DNA from: Budvicia aquatica DSM 5075 = ATCC 35567
Lineage (GTDB): Bacteria > Pseudomonadota > Gammaproteobacteria > Enterobacterales > Enterobacteriaceae
Direction: 5' to 3'
DNA: 64,000 bases
NCBI RefSeq assembly: GCF_000427805.1
Contig: NZ_ATYS01000009.1
Span: forward strand, 117,432 to 181,431
Below are positions 44,769-55,177 of the stretch, in pieces. Position 1 is the first letter of the stretch. Each line of letters begins with the position of its first letter. Under the pieces are notes generated by a model. That model made no database searches, was not told the origin of the DNA, and saw nothing but the letters and a program-made list of their open reading frames with translations. The position numbers and the translations under genes are program-made.

Positions 44769-45113
44769 ATGGCTTATATACCAAATAACTACGCCCGCCT
44801 TGAAAGCGGTTATCGCGAAAAAGCGCTGAAATTGTTTCCATGGGTTTGTGGCAAGTGTTCCCGTGAATTTGTCTATTCCAACCTGCGGGAACTGACGGTT
44901 CACCATATCGACCACGACCACTCAAATAACCCGGAAGATGGCAGTAACTGGGAGATGCTTTGCCTGTTTTGCCACGATCACGAGCATTCTAAATATACCG
45001 AGGCTGATATGTATGGTTCAACGGTTATTGCCGGAGATGATGCTCAAAAGGATCAAGGGTTGGCGACGCACAATCCTTTTGCCGATCTAAAAGCAATGAT
45101 GAATAAGAAATAG
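44769..45113 (+). CDS. yajD: HNH nuclease-like protein YajD
   Basis: The 114-residue protein corresponds over its length to E. coli YajD (115): YARLESGYREKALKLFPWVCGKCSREFVYSNLRELTVHHIDHDHSNNPEDGSNWEMLCLFCHDHEH, with two CXXC zinc pairs and the HH of an HNH motif. Its function is not established. The frame extends back to 44673, but YajD starts MAxIPxNYARLESG and AGGA stands before ATG 44769. Confidence 0.92.
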   Translation: MAYIPNNYARLESGYREKALKLFPWVCGKCSREFVYSNLRELTVHHIDHDHSNNPEDGSNWEMLCLFCHDHEHSKYTEADMYGSTVIAGDDAQKDQGLATHNPFADLKAMMNKK

Positions 45114-45239
45114 CCCCGCAGTTGCTATTTCTTTGTCCCTATTACCGCTCAGAGGGATAATGGCCATCATGGTATTTTTATTGATTGTATTCCACTTAGC
45201 TCAGTGATAGTTACGTTGTCACTTTTCCAAGGTGTTATT

Positions 45240-45890
45240 ATGAACCATAAGCCACATATTTTAGGTCCACAGTTCAGTACCTTTGTTCGTAGTGTCCAGC
45301 TCTGTTGTGAAGAGAAAGGGATCGACTATACGCTAGGGACAACCTATGAAGGGCAGATGGTCAATCTGGCTGACGACAGTCGCTATCAGTTTCACCCGTT
45401 TGGTAAGGTCCCGGTGCTGATTCATCACGGTCATCGCCTGTTTGAGACGGCCTCCATTTGTCGTTATCTGGACGCCGCCTTTAGCGGAGCCGATCTACAG
45501 CCTGAAAGTCTGATAGAGAGAGCGGATGTCGATCAGTGGTCTAACAGTTTGTCTTTATATACCGATCGCATCTTGGTTCGCGACTACTTGTTGGAGTTTG
45601 CTTTTCCCAAGGGGCCAGATAAGCAAATCAGGGGGGAGGTTGTTCAAGCGGCTGAGCCTGCCGTGATGAAAATGCTCGAATTGTTGGATAATCAGCTTGG
45701 TACCAAGCAATTTTTTAGAACAGAATCATTTACTATTGCCGATGCTATCTTAATACCGATGTTGGACTACATTGAAAAACTGCCTCACTCAGCCCGACTG
45801 TTTGCTGATCTGCAGTATCTGCCGCTTTATCTAAAGCGGATAAGAGAACGCCCATCGGCCAAAGCCGTATTAGTTTCTCGGAGTCAGTAG
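45240..45890 (+). CDS. Glutathione S-transferase family protein
   Basis: The 216-residue protein has an N-terminal thioredoxin-like domain (GPQFSTFVRSVQLCCEEKGIDY, then HPFGKVPVLIHHGHRLFETASICRYLD, the glutathione-binding segment with the cis-proline of VPVL) and an all-helical C-terminal domain with FTIADAILIPMLDY. The N-terminal Ser/Thr near residue 13 may be the catalytic residue. The substrate is unknown. AAGGTG precedes ATG 45240; the frame from 45204 is an unsupported extension. A single gene, followed by a hairpin at 45909-45933. Confidence 0.87.
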   Translation: MNHKPHILGPQFSTFVRSVQLCCEEKGIDYTLGTTYEGQMVNLADDSRYQFHPFGKVPVLIHHGHRLFETASICRYLDAAFSGADLQPESLIERADVDQWSNSLSLYTDRILVRDYLLEFAFPKGPDKQIRGEVVQAAEPAVMKMLELLDNQLGTKQFFRTESFTIADAILIPMLDYIEKLPHSARLFADLQYLPLYLKRIRERPSAKAVLVSRSQ

Positions 45891-45908
45891 AAGACCTGCT
45901 TGATAGTC

Positions 45909-45933
45909 TTCGCCGCATCTCGGATGCGGCGAA
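45909..45933. terminator. Hairpin between convergent GST and membrane-protein genes
   Basis: TTCGCCGCAT and ATGCGGCGAA pair over ten bases with a five-base loop. It lies between converging genes. The flanking T-runs are short (AATAAAC and AGACTATC), so efficiency is uncertain. Confidence 0.5.
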
Positions 45934-45947
45934 TAAACAGGGGGACG

Positions 45948-46430
45948 TTAGATTCCGGCTCTTTTCTTCAATAAATCGCACACTTCAGTAAAAACCTTAT
46001 CGTTTTTTAGCATGCTTCGTTGAATCAAAAATTGCCCCTGTGGGGTTGTCACCTGCAGCGCTTCGTTATGCTGGGCGTTAACCCGTTTAAGCTGGCTGAT
46101 ATCGGAGTAGCGGATAGTCACCGTTTTATTACGCAGGGCACTAACAGGATAGCTCACAGTATCTGCAGAGAAAATAACGTTCTGGCGGGGAAGAAAACTG
46201 ATGAGCAGTACCGCGAGCGACATCAGTGCCAGTGTAATAAAGATCAATACCACGACAATTAACAGCACTTTGGTCTGGCCGGATGACAGGGTGATTATTT
46301 TGCCAACGGCAAGCTCACTATCGGCCGTACCTATTCGATTGATGGTAAAGTTAGCCAAACCGCCAAAAAAGCAGGCTACCATAAGGACAAAAAAACGATT
46401 GATTTTATATGAGTACTTCACCACGTCCAT
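45948..46430 (-). CDS. Small membrane protein of unknown function
   Basis: Not recognised. The 160 residues contain two hydrophobic segments (about 12-30 and 53-80) and then a soluble C-terminal part of about 80 residues with alternating hydrophobic beta-strand character (VTIRYSDISQLKRVNAQHNEALQVTTPQGQFLIQ), which resembles the bacterial PH-like domains that follow two membrane segments. It lies alone, converging on the GST gene. The PH-like fold is a guess from pattern only. Confidence 0.65.
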   Translation of the reverse strand: MDVVKYSYKINRFFVLMVACFFGGLANFTINRIGTADSELAVGKIITLSSGQTKVLLIVVVLIFITLALMSLAVLLISFLPRQNVIFSADTVSYPVSALRNKTVTIRYSDISQLKRVNAQHNEALQVTTPQGQFLIQRSMLKNDKVFTEVCDLLKKRAGI

Positions 46431-46579
46431 TCATTATTCTCTTTTTTTATTCGGGTAACCGCGGCGGGCAGTATAGCGTGTTGAGGAAAATAAATCAGTC
46501 GCTTATCGGTTAATAACGGGAGTGAACTATGACTTCTGTGGTTAATGACTGATTATTTGAGTAACGAGGTTATGGCGAA

Positions 46580-46630
46580 TAAAAAATGCACCCGATGGGC
46601 TGAGCTAAGGCGCTCAATTCAACGGGTGCA
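46580..46630 (-). terminator. exuT terminator
   Basis: On the minus strand TGCACCCG (46630-46623) and CGGGTGCA (46594-46587) form the outer stem, with an inner TGAGC/GCTCA stem, followed by TTTTTTA. It begins about ten bases after the exuT stop codon. Confidence 0.8.
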
Positions 46631-46638
46631 CTAATCAG

Positions 46639-47907
46639 TTAGGAATTAATAACGCTTTTAACCACCGGTTTTAATACCACCCAGGCAACAATAGCGGCGG
46701 CAATATCAAAGATGGCCAGACAAATAAACAGCGGGTTGAAGCCGATTGTTGTGGCTAGTCCACCAACGATTAATGAGAATATAGTTCCGCCTAAATATCC
46801 CATCATGCCGGCACCACCGGTTGCTTTACCGACATCTTTTTCTGAGAAATTGTCGGTCGTTAATGAGTACAACGATGTTGAGACTATTTGGTGAGCAAAA
46901 CCACCAATACAGAACATAGCGATAGCAACATAAGCACTGGACGCCAAACCGATACAGGCAGGCCCGATCATAAATACTGCACCGCAGAACAGGGTCAGTT
47001 TATAAGAGGTAGAGGTACTTACATTAAAGAATTTACGGAAGAATGGAGCCAGATAGCCACCAACAATACTGCCTAAGTCAGCAGCCAGGAAAGGAAGCCA
47101 TGCGAACATCGCAATATCTTTCAGATCCATATTACGCACGGTGACCAGATAAATTGGGATCCAGAAACCAAAGGTTTGCCATGCCGGTTCAGAAAGAAAA
47201 CGAGGAATCGCGATACCCCAGAAGTTTCTTTTCTTAAATAGCTGCCACAGGCTGATCGGTTTTTCATCGCTTAGCTGAGCGCTATCGTTTCTATCACCCA
47301 GAATATGCTTAAGTTCTTCGTCGGTTAACCATTTGTTCTTTTTAGGGTCACGGTAGAAATACAACCAGATCAAAGCCCAGAATACGGCTAGTCCACCGAT
47401 AAACAGGAATCCATACTGCCACTGATAGTTAATGATGAAAAACACCATAATCGGCGCGGCGATCATTGCACCAATGCTGGTACCAAAGTTAACCCAACCG
47501 ATGGCGATAGAGCGTTCTTTTCTTGGGAACCAGTTAGAGATCGATTTTATGGCTGCCGGGAAAATAGCCGCTTCTGACAGCCCCAACATGGCACGAAATA
47601 CCGCCAACGTCGGCCAACTGGTTGCGAAAGAGTGAAGCATACAAGAGATGCCCCAACCTAATGCAAAGATAAAGAATCCGACACGCACGCCAATAAGGTC
47701 AATAACCATACCGGCGAGAGGCTGAGCAATAGTATATGCAGCCTGGAATGCTGCAATAACATAAGAGTATTGCTCGGTTGTTAAAGAAAACTCTTTGGTT
47801 AAGGTCGGTGCAACTACCGATAAAGAGCTTCTAGCCAGATAGTTGAGAATAGTACCAATTAAAATGATAAACACGATATACCATCTTAATTTCAATATTT
47901 TCTTCAT
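46639..47907 (-). CDS. exuT: Hexuronate transporter ExuT (MFS, ACS family)
   Basis: Proton-driven importer of galacturonate and glucuronate. The 422-residue MFS protein has family features that follow E. coli ExuT: LRWYIVFIILIGTILNYLARSSL, EQYSYVIAAFQAAYTIAQPLAG, EAAIFPAAIKSISNWFPRKERSIAIGW, IAIPRFLSEPAWQTFGFWIP and CIGGFAHQ. It lies in the same regulon block as exuR and uxaCBA. GAAGGAAA precedes the ATG. Another hexuronate of the same family is possible, but the neighbours argue for glucuronate and galacturonate. Confidence 0.88.
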   Translation of the reverse strand: MKKILKLRWYIVFIILIGTILNYLARSSLSVVAPTLTKEFSLTTEQYSYVIAAFQAAYTIAQPLAGMVIDLIGVRVGFFIFALGWGISCMLHSFATSWPTLAVFRAMLGLSEAAIFPAAIKSISNWFPRKERSIAIGWVNFGTSIGAMIAAPIMVFFIINYQWQYGFLFIGGLAVFWALIWLYFYRDPKKNKWLTDEELKHILGDRNDSAQLSDEKPISLWQLFKKRNFWGIAIPRFLSEPAWQTFGFWIPIYLVTVRNMDLKDIAMFAWLPFLAADLGSIVGGYLAPFFRKFFNVSTSTSYKLTLFCGAVFMIGPACIGLASSAYVAIAMFCIGGFAHQIVSTSLYSLTTDNFSEKDVGKATGGAGMMGYLGGTIFSLIVGGLATTIGFNPLFICLAIFDIAAAIVAWVVLKPVVKSVINS

Positions 47908-48626
47908 ACTGAGTTTCCTTCGCTTTATTTATCCATATAAGCCAATGGCTGATGGGCTTTATTTAAAATATGATGTAATTATTTTTTTGGTATTTTTCGC
48001 AGGCTATGATTTTATTGTGGTTCCTCCTCTAAACCTTTCATACGTTTGCGTTTCTACGCTAAACGCTAAGCCTGTGTAACTAGTGTTTCGTAGTAAGAGT
48101 TACCCAGTACTGACACAGTTATTAACCATATAAAACTTATGGTATACAGCTTATGTTAAGTTGTATTACATCTTTTGTGTTTGAGGCTCATCACAAAATT
48201 ACGATAATAAAGTAAGGTTATTTTTATTTAATTGAATTTATTGAATTTTTTATTTTTCTTGTTGTTTGACACTTTTCTGTTTGATGGCGTTTTTTGTTCG
48301 AGAAATAGCTTTTATTTTTATTGGTATAACATGATTGGCATTGGTCTATGCCTTGTGGAGACTGGGTTACAGGGCGTTCTATTGGTGGATAGACTGATAA
48401 ATTGAGCCGATGTGGACAAAAATGAGGGCAGGGCAAAATAGTGGTCTCTAACGGGTCGTTAACCAGAGTTATTAATATATTGAACGTGTGGGGGAGCTAA
48501 TATTAGAAAAGCATGAGGGAGATGGTGGTAAGCCTGCCGGCATCGGTGAGATGCCGTGATTGACGGTGGTGGTATTTTTAGCCGGCTTGGTTGACCTTGT
48601 TCCGGTCAGCCAATTAAGTTAACGGA
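47908..48626. promoter_or_regulatory. exuT promoter region and exuR downstream region
   Basis: About 720 bases of A+T-rich sequence. TGGTATAC at 48140-48147 matches the centre of the ExuR/UxuR operator (ATTGGTATACCAAT), and ATTGGTATAAC at 48320-48330 matches its left half. Both are upstream of exuT on the minus strand. No convincing gene is present; a 70-codon frame at 48224-48436 on the minus strand has no supporting site. Confidence 0.4.
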
Positions 48627-49397
48627 TTACTTTAAGATAGATGAATTGATGTTTACCACCGGATTCTCAGTAAACAGGTAACGGTCAACGTTAAATTCAA
48701 AGTCATCAGTCGTTGCATCAAATAACATTTTTTTAGTTTTTTCAAGATGTTGCCACATGGCGAGTTTTGCTCCATGAGGATCTTTTCGCATCAGGGCTTT
48801 TAGAATCAGTTCGTGATCTTCACACCAACTTTCCATCGATTTATCATCAATATGCTCATGCAGTTTTCGCCAGTATGGATTATGAACCCGCTGGCTCCAC
48901 ATCTTCTCTACGATGGTAATCATAACGGTATTTTGGGTAGCCATAGCGATCTGTACGTGGAATTTTAGGTCCCAGGCAGAGTCACGGTGGCGGTCTTCTT
49001 GCAGCGCGTTCTCTTGTATTTCCATTAGTTGAACAATGTCTTGCTTGGTGACCTGAGTCGCAGCAAATTCAGCAATGTTACACTCAATGAGTTGCCGAGC
49101 CTGTAGTAGCTCAAATGGCCCCACGGTACCAAATTCGAACAGGTTGTTGGGAACAATCAGATTCTTCTGCTGGCTGGCAATAACATGAATACCCGAGCCC
49201 TTGCGGACTTCAACATAGCCTTCAACTTCCAGCATGATAATGGCTTCACGAACGACGGTACGGCTCACATTCATTTCTTCAGCAATTAAGCGCTCAGCCG
49301 GTAACTTCTCCCCGACAGGGTATACGCCGGTTTCAATGCGCTGTTTTAACGTCGAGGCCAACTGCTGATATAGCCGACTCGTTTCGATTAATTCCAT
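48627..49397 (-). CDS. exuR: GntR/FadR-family repressor ExuR of hexuronate genes
   Basis: The 256-residue protein has an N-terminal winged helix (about 8-75: [65 protein letters not shown]) and an all-helical FCD effector domain with [22 protein letters not shown]. Both halves match E. coli ExuR closely, which represses exuT and uxaCA until hexuronates are present. The gene lies between exuT and the divergent uxaC operon, so it can control both. Confidence 0.93.
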   Translation of the reverse strand: MELIETSRLYQQLASTLKQRIETGVYPVGEKLPAERLIAEEMNVSRTVVREAIIMLEVEGYVEVRKGSGIHVIASQQKNLIVPNNLFEFGTVGPFELLQARQLIECNIAEFAATQVTKQDIVQLMEIQENALQEDRHRDSAWDLKFHVQIAMATQNTVMITIVEKMWSQRVHNPYWRKLHEHIDDKSMESWCEDHELILKALMRKDPHGAKLAMWQHLEKTKKMLFDATTDDFEFNVDRYLFTENPVVNINSSILK

Positions 49398-49940
49398 AAT
49401 AAATGCTCTTGGGTTGTGTCGCGGACATGACTATAAAACCAATAGTCTAAGTGAGTTACCATCTGTTTTAAACTTGTTACACCACTTGGCGAGTATACCT
49501 TATTTTCAGTAACTAAGCCTACTCTTGTCACGGTTTGTCGATAAAAAACTGGGAGATGAACGAGGTTTTTTTCATATTTTACCGACGTTAGCCTCGATTG
49601 AGTCATGGTAGTTAACGTTTAGCTAAGTCGTCCATAGTTGATCGATAGCGGTTGAGTGAATTTCTGGAATGATAAAAAATAAAGTTGCTAAAAGTTGTTA
49701 TACCTCTTAAAAAGATGAGAACCATCACAAAAGAAATTTATTAACTAAGCCATAATGATGGAAAGGGTATTTATTGCTTTCAATTGACCTGATTTCTAGT
49801 TAACGTTAATAAATAAGGTTTTTTTGTGATTTTTCTTGGCGTAATGGATAAGAAGTAACGCTGGGTAACATAAATAATTGGTGTAATAACTTTATTGGTG
49901 GATACCGATTTAACATTTTCAACAAGATAAGGAACTCGAT
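49398..49940. promoter_or_regulatory. exuR-uxaC divergent region with ExuR-like operators
   Basis: A 543-base gap with both promoters. Just before uxaC there are two ATTGGTG half-sites, 49877-49890 and 49894-49909; the second, ATTGGTGGATACCGAT, resembles the ExuR/UxuR operator with two extra bases. GTATACC also occurs at 49493-49499, near exuR. GATGA-GAACCA-TCACA at 49714-49729 matches 8 of 10 CRP positions. All are candidates by eye. Confidence 0.42.
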
Positions 49941-51350
49941 ATGTCTTTGTTTTTAACTGAAGATTTTTTGCTGGATACTGAATTTTCACGCCGTTTGTAC
50001 CACGATTACGCAAAGGACCAGCCTATATTTGACTACCATTGTCATTTACCGCCGGAACACATCGCTAAAAATACGCGGTTTAAAAACCTGTATGATATCT
50101 GGTTGAAAGGTGACCATTATAAATGGCGGGCAATGCGTACTAACGGTGTTGCAGAGCGGTTTTGTACCGGTGATGCAAGCGATTGGGAAAAATTTAGCGC
50201 TTGGGCTGAGACCGTTCCGCATACGATTGGTAATCCGCTTTATCACTGGACCCACTTAGAGCTGCGCCGCCCGTTTGGCATTACTGACAGGCTATTATCG
50301 CCGTCAACCGCTGAAGATATTTGGCAGCGTTGTAATTCATTATTAGAACAAGAGAGCTTCAGTGCCCGCGGTATCATGCAACAAATGAACGTGAAAATGG
50401 CCGGCACTACTGACGATCCAATCGACTCTCTTGAACATCATCGGGCGATTGCGCTGGATACCAGCTTCTCGATTAAAGTTTTACCAAGCTGGCGCCCGGA
50501 TAAAGCATTTAATATTGAAGCTCAGGGCTTCAATGATTATCTCAATAGCTTAGGTCAGGCTGCCGATACCCAAATTACTCATTTTAGTTCGCTGTGTGAT
50601 GCGCTGAAAAAACGCATGGACCATTTTGCCGCTCACGGTTGCAAAGTATCCGATCATGCGCTGGACGTAGTGGTTTACGGCGAAGCCGATGAGTCAACGC
50701 TGGACGCTATTCTGTCCCGTCGCCTGAAGGGGACCTTGCCGACTAAAGAGGAAATTGCTCAGTTCAGAACGGCAGTATTACTCTTTTTAGCCAGCGAATA
50801 TCAACGTCGCGAGTGGGTTCAGCAATACCATATCGGTGCCCTGCGCAATAATAATACTCGGATGTTCCAGACGCTTGGTCCGGATGTCGGATTTGATTCA
50901 ATCAACGATCAGCCGGTAGCAGAGCCGCTTTCTCGCCTGCTTGACGCTCAGGCGAAGAATAATTCATTACCTAAAACCATCCTGTACTGCCTGAATCCTG
51001 GCGATAACGAAACCATCGGTACGATGGTGGGTAATTTTCAGGGTGAGGGAACGCCGGGCAAAATGCAGTTTGGTTCAGGCTGGTGGTTTAACGATCAGAA
51101 GGACGGTATGCAGCGCCAAATGACGCAGCTGGCTAACCTTGGATTATTGAGCCGCTTCGTTGGCATGTTAACCGACAGCCGCAGCTTCCTTTCTTATACC
51201 CGCCATGAATATTTCCGCCGTATTTTGTGCCAAATGATCGGGCGCTGGGTTCAGGAAGGGGAAGCGCCGGCTGATATCGAACTGCTGGGCAATATGGTGA
51301 AAAACATCTGCTTCGATAATGCAGAACAGTATTTTTCAATTGAGCTCTAG
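49941..51350 (+). CDS. uxaC: Uronate isomerase UxaC
   Basis: Isomerises glucuronate to fructuronate and galacturonate to tagaturonate; a cytoplasmic amidohydrolase-superfamily member. The 469 residues match E. coli UxaC (470) with [13 protein letters not shown] (metal-site HxH), [26 protein letters not shown], and the C-terminal [29 protein letters not shown] lies seven bases before the ATG. First gene of the uxaCBA operon, downstream of the ExuR-like sites. Confidence 0.96.
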   Translation: MSLFLTEDFLLDTEFSRRLYHDYAKDQPIFDYHCHLPPEHIAKNTRFKNLYDIWLKGDHYKWRAMRTNGVAERFCTGDASDWEKFSAWAETVPHTIGNPLYHWTHLELRRPFGITDRLLSPSTAEDIWQRCNSLLEQESFSARGIMQQMNVKMAGTTDDPIDSLEHHRAIALDTSFSIKVLPSWRPDKAFNIEAQGFNDYLNSLGQAADTQITHFSSLCDALKKRMDHFAAHGCKVSDHALDVVVYGEADESTLDAILSRRLKGTLPTKEEIAQFRTAVLLFLASEYQRREWVQQYHIGALRNNNTRMFQTLGPDVGFDSINDQPVAEPLSRLLDAQAKNNSLPKTILYCLNPGDNETIGTMVGNFQGEGTPGKMQFGSGWWFNDQKDGMQRQMTQLANLGLLSRFVGMLTDSRSFLSYTRHEYFRRILCQMIGRWVQEGEAPADIELLGNMVKNICFDNAEQYFSIEL

Positions 51351-51513
51351 TCGCGCATAGCGACATGGATAACGGCACCATTGCCGTCATAACAACTATG
51401 GCTGCAATGGTTTATCAAGACGGTTATTCAATAAAATTTTAGCTAGTGAATACCTCGCTATCGATACGCAGGTATTACTACATTTCATTATTCAGGTTGA
51501 TAGGTGATTTTTT

Positions 51514-52962
51514 ATGTTAACGTTAAACCGTAGTAACTTCCCGGGGCGTAGCCACCCAGAAAAAATTATTCAATTCGGTGAGGGTAATTTCCTGCGCGCC
51601 TTTGTTGACTGGCAGTTGGATTTACTGAATGAGCATACTGACCTTAATGCCGGGGTGGTTATTGTGCGCCCGATCGATAGTCAATCGCCATCGCTTAATA
51701 CACAAGACGGTTTATATACCACGGTCATCCGCGGGTTAAATGAGCAGGGCGAGACGGTACGAGATGCTCGCCTGATTCGCTCTGTTAATCGCGAAATTAA
51801 TGTTTATCAGGATTTCGACGCTTATTTAGCGCTGGCCCGCGACCCTGATATGCGCTGGGTGTTTTCTAATACCACCGAAGCAGGGATTGCCTACGTCGAA
51901 AGTGATAAGTTTAGCGATACTCCGCCATCCTCTTTCCCGGCCAAATTAACCCGATTACTGTATGAGCGCTTTAGCCACTTTGCCGGTGCGGCGGATAAAG
52001 GCTGGGTGTTATTGCCCTGTGAGCTGATTGATTATAACGGGGAAGCCTTACGGGAATTAGTGCTGCGTTATGCGCAACAGTGGCAGCTTGGCGAGGCATT
52101 TACCTTATGGTTAACCCAGCATAATACGTTCTGTTCAACCTTAGTTGACCGTATTGTGACCGGATACCCGGCTGATGAAGTGGCAACGCTGGAGTCTGAA
52201 CTCGGTTATAAGGATAGTTTTCTTGATACCGCTGAATACTTTTACCTGTTTGTTATCCAGGGCCCACAGTGGCTGGCTCAAGAGCTACGCTTAGATAAGT
52301 ATCCGCTAAATATCCGCATCGTGGATGATATTAAGCCTTATAAAGAACAAAAAGTGGCCATTCTTAATGGTGCTCACACCGCGCTGGTACCGGTTGCTTT
52401 TGTTGCCGGTATTAATACCGTGGGTGAAGCAATGGCTGATGAACAAGTGAGCCGTTTCGTTGAGTTAACCATTGCCCAAGAAATTGTTCCGGTGCTGGAT
52501 TTACCGGCTGAAGAACTCCGCTCTTTTGCTCAGGCGGTACTGAGTCGTTTCCGCAATCCATTTATTCAGCATCAGTTGCTGTCGATCTCTCTTAATGGAA
52601 TGACTAAGTTCCGTACCCGTATCCTTCCGCAATTACTGGCTAATCAGAAAAAGAACGGCACTGTGCCTGCGCGCTTAACATTTGCGCTAGCGGCTCTGCT
52701 GGCGTTCTATCGTGGCGAACGCGATGGTGAATCTTATCCGCTACAGGACGATGCTCACTGGTTAGAGCGTTTTAAAAACCTATGGGGACAGGTGGCTGAG
52801 GGCAAACTATCCGTTGCTAAACTGGTTGAACAGGTGCTATCGGACAGCGCCCATTGGGGAGAAGATCTTAATCAGGTTCCCCAGTTAGCTGAGAATGTAA
52901 CGGAACAACTTCAGGCTATCGTTGATCGTGGTATGAGAGCAGCTCTGGCAGCTCATTGTTAA
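51514..52962 (+). CDS. uxaB: Tagaturonate reductase UxaB (altronate dehydrogenase)
   Basis: NADH-dependent reduction of tagaturonate to altronate. A 482-residue member of the mannitol/fructuronate dehydrogenase family. It has the N-terminal nucleotide-binding motif [19 protein letters not shown], the [14 protein letters not shown] region, [13 protein letters not shown] and the family signature [18 protein letters not shown] with the catalytic Lys. The resemblance to E. coli UxaB (483 residues) is close. AGGTGAT precedes the start; 160 bases lie between uxaC and uxaB, and uxaA follows directly. Confidence 0.93.
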   Translation: MLTLNRSNFPGRSHPEKIIQFGEGNFLRAFVDWQLDLLNEHTDLNAGVVIVRPIDSQSPSLNTQDGLYTTVIRGLNEQGETVRDARLIRSVNREINVYQDFDAYLALARDPDMRWVFSNTTEAGIAYVESDKFSDTPPSSFPAKLTRLLYERFSHFAGAADKGWVLLPCELIDYNGEALRELVLRYAQQWQLGEAFTLWLTQHNTFCSTLVDRIVTGYPADEVATLESELGYKDSFLDTAEYFYLFVIQGPQWLAQELRLDKYPLNIRIVDDIKPYKEQKVAILNGAHTALVPVAFVAGINTVGEAMADEQVSRFVELTIAQEIVPVLDLPAEELRSFAQAVLSRFRNPFIQHQLLSISLNGMTKFRTRILPQLLANQKKNGTVPARLTFALAALLAFYRGERDGESYPLQDDAHWLERFKNLWGQVAEGKLSVAKLVEQVLSDSAHWGEDLNQVPQLAENVTEQLQAIVDRGMRAALAAHC

Positions 52963-52972
52963 AGGTATTGTG

Positions 52973-54463
52973 ATGCAAAGTTTTATTAAAATACATCCTC
53001 TGGATAACGTTGCCGTCGCCCTGTGCGATTTGGAACAAAGCCAGCAACTGGAATTAGGCGATCGGTTTATTACTTTGCAGCAACCGGTAGCTCGCGGGCA
53101 TAAGATTGCTTTGAATCCGATTGCCCGCGGGCAAAATATTGTTAAATACGGGCTACCTATAGGCCATGCATTGGTTGATATTGCTGAAGGTGAATCTATT
53201 CACTCACAGAATATCAAAACTAATCTCAACGAGATTGATGAGTACCAGTATCAGCCAACGCCTATTGAGCTTATGCCACAAATACCGGATCGTGACGTTC
53301 AGCTCTATCGTCGTAATAACGGCTTAGTCGGTATTCGTAACGAACTGTGGATTATCCCAACCGTAGGATGCGTTAACGGCATTGCCCGTCAAATCCAGCA
53401 GCGTTTTTTGAAAGAAAATAACGGGGCTGAAGATATTGATGGCGTTCATCTTTTCAGTCACCCGTTTGGTTGTTCTCAGTTGGGAGAAGACCACGAAAAC
53501 ACCCGAACAATGCTGCAAAATATGGTACGTCACCCCAACGCCGGAGCGGTACTGGTTATCGGACTTGGCTGTGAGAATAATCAGGTTGATGCCTTCCGTG
53601 AGACCATGGGGGAAGTCGATGACCAACGCACCCGATTTATGATCTGTCAGCAGCAGGATGACGAGGTTGAAGCCGGTGTTGAACGACTTCAAGCGCTTTA
53701 TCAGGCTATGCGTAACGATCGCCGTACCCGCGGTAAGTTGAGTGAGTTGAAGTTTGGCCTGGAATGTGGCGGTTCGGACGGGCTGTCAGGTATTACGGCT
53801 AATCCACTGTTGGGGCGTTTCTCTGACTATGTTATTGCTAACGGCGGAACATCAGTACTAACAGAAGTACCTGAAATGTTTGGCGCGGAGCGGATTTTGA
53901 TGAGCCATTGCCGCGACCAGGCAACGTTTGAAAAAACGGTCAGCATGGTTAACGATTTCAAACGCTATTTTATTGACCATCAACAGCCAATTTATGAAAA
54001 CCCGTCGCCGGGTAATAAAGCCGGCGGTATTTCTACCTTGGAAGAGAAATCCCTCGGTTGTACACAGAAGGCAGGGCAAAGTGCGGTAGTGGATGTGCTC
54101 AAATACGGTGAGCGCTTAAAAACGCCGGGATTAAACCTGTTAAGTGCACCGGGCAATGATGCCGTCGCAACCAGCGCCTTAGCGGGCGCTGGCTGTCATA
54201 TGGTTTTATTCAGTACCGGGCGGGGTACACCTTACGGTGGTTTTGTTCCGACGGTCAAACTGGCAACCAACAGTGAGATCGCGGCTAAAAAGCCCCATTG
54301 GATTGATTTTGATGCCGGTAAACTTATTCACGGCACGGATATGGATACTCTGCTGCAAGAGTTCGTCGATCTTATTGTTAATATTGCCAATGGCCAACAG
54401 GCTCGCAATGAGATTAACGACTTCCGTGAGCTGGCTATTTTTAAAAGTGGTGTGACGTTGTAA
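52973..54463 (+). CDS. uxaA: Altronate dehydratase UxaA
   Basis: Dehydrates altronate to 2-keto-3-deoxygluconate; iron-dependent. The 496-residue protein has the SAF-type N-terminal domain (VARGHKIALNPIARGQNIVKYGLPIG) and the large catalytic domain with SHPFGCSQLGEDHENT, GLECGGSDGLSGITANP, APGNDAVATSALAGAGCH and GRGTPYGGFVPTVKLATN. Length and motifs fit E. coli UxaA (495). The frame opens with a GTG three bases earlier, but AAAGG is spaced best for ATG 52973. Its start is ten bases after the uxaB stop. Confidence 0.95.
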   Translation: MQSFIKIHPLDNVAVALCDLEQSQQLELGDRFITLQQPVARGHKIALNPIARGQNIVKYGLPIGHALVDIAEGESIHSQNIKTNLNEIDEYQYQPTPIELMPQIPDRDVQLYRRNNGLVGIRNELWIIPTVGCVNGIARQIQQRFLKENNGAEDIDGVHLFSHPFGCSQLGEDHENTRTMLQNMVRHPNAGAVLVIGLGCENNQVDAFRETMGEVDDQRTRFMICQQQDDEVEAGVERLQALYQAMRNDRRTRGKLSELKFGLECGGSDGLSGITANPLLGRFSDYVIANGGTSVLTEVPEMFGAERILMSHCRDQATFEKTVSMVNDFKRYFIDHQQPIYENPSPGNKAGGISTLEEKSLGCTQKAGQSAVVDVLKYGERLKTPGLNLLSAPGNDAVATSALAGAGCHMVLFSTGRGTPYGGFVPTVKLATNSEIAAKKPHWIDFDAGKLIHGTDMDTLLQEFVDLIVNIANGQQARNEINDFRELAIFKSGVTL

Positions 54464-54580
54464 CTATTATCCGAGGGATGGATGCAAAACCGTCCCCCGG
54501 ACCGCGAGAAAACACAACTATTCTGCCGTTGAATATACCGACCAAACCTGCACTGACATTAAATGACGTTGTTATTAATC

Positions 54581-54608
54581 AAACCCACGCAATAGCGTGG
54601 GTTTTGTC
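54581..54608 (+). terminator. uxaCBA operon terminator
   Basis: AAACCCACGC and GCGTGGGTTT pair with a four-base loop, followed by TGTCTTTT. It lies about 115 bases after the uxaA stop. Confidence 0.75.
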
Positions 54609-54660
54609 TTTTAATCGGCACGGATTTCAGTACCAAACAGACGTGATAACACTATCAATA

Positions 54661-54972
54661 TTAAACCGCCGGGCTATTTTGTGATGACTCAGCTAACCCA
54701 ATCCATTCTTGTAACAGACTGATATCTTGTTGAATAAATGCCTGTAGCAACGATGATAATGAAGCATAGAATCCAAAGTTGTCCTGCTGTTGGCAGCGCT
54801 GTTCACATAGGTGGAACCAGAAAGAGAATGAATTAGCGCTGATGCTTTTCGGTTTTGGCGGCATTAATCGGGCCGATATTAAGCGTGCATTGACCATCTT
54901 GAAACGAGAATTTGCCGCGTTAGCGTCGTGTTCCAACGCCAGTTGAACACGATGGTTATCCTTCTCAGCCAC
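54661..54972 (-). CDS. Hypothetical protein or gene remnant
   Basis: Not recognised. The frame of 103 codons starts with GTG inside a terminator hairpin, which argues against that start; an ATG at 54894 would give 77 residues. Codon use in the last 75 codons looks like that of a real gene (SISANSFSFWFHLCEQ, then ASLSSLLQAFIQQDISLLQEWIGLAESS). It has no signal peptide or membrane segment. It could be a small conserved protein, or the tail of a gene whose front part was lost. Confidence 0.32.
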   Translation of the reverse strand: MAEKDNHRVQLALEHDANAANSRFKMVNARLISARLMPPKPKSISANSFSFWFHLCEQRCQQQDNFGFYASLSSLLQAFIQQDISLLQEWIGLAESSQNSPAV

Positions 54973-54991
54973 GCAACCGCGTGGTTTTTTT
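54969..54991 (+). terminator. Intrinsic terminator upstream of the DKNYY gene
   Basis: CCACGC (54969-54974) and GCGTGG (54979-54984) with an AACC loop are followed by seven T. The form is convincing for the plus strand, yet no rightward gene ends nearby except uxaA, which has its own terminator at 54581. Confidence 0.6.
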
Positions 54992-55177
54992 ATTCATTCA
55001 CAAACGCTTATCTTTATATCGTTATACTATGGCATAGTGATATCGGGCGCGAATTGACGACAACGGCCTATGCGGATTTTCAATTTACCGTCAGGCTAAT
55101 GTCGAACAGGCTCAGAGATAAATCAGGTCGTTAAACAGATTATTCATGGTGATAACTCGCAGACCGATGAGGATTAG

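Noticed and set aside
48224..48436. 70-codon minus-strand frame in the exuT upstream region
   Set aside because: Low-complexity, lysine- and asparagine-rich N-terminal-to-middle composition typical of A+T-rich noncoding DNA, and no ribosome-binding site.
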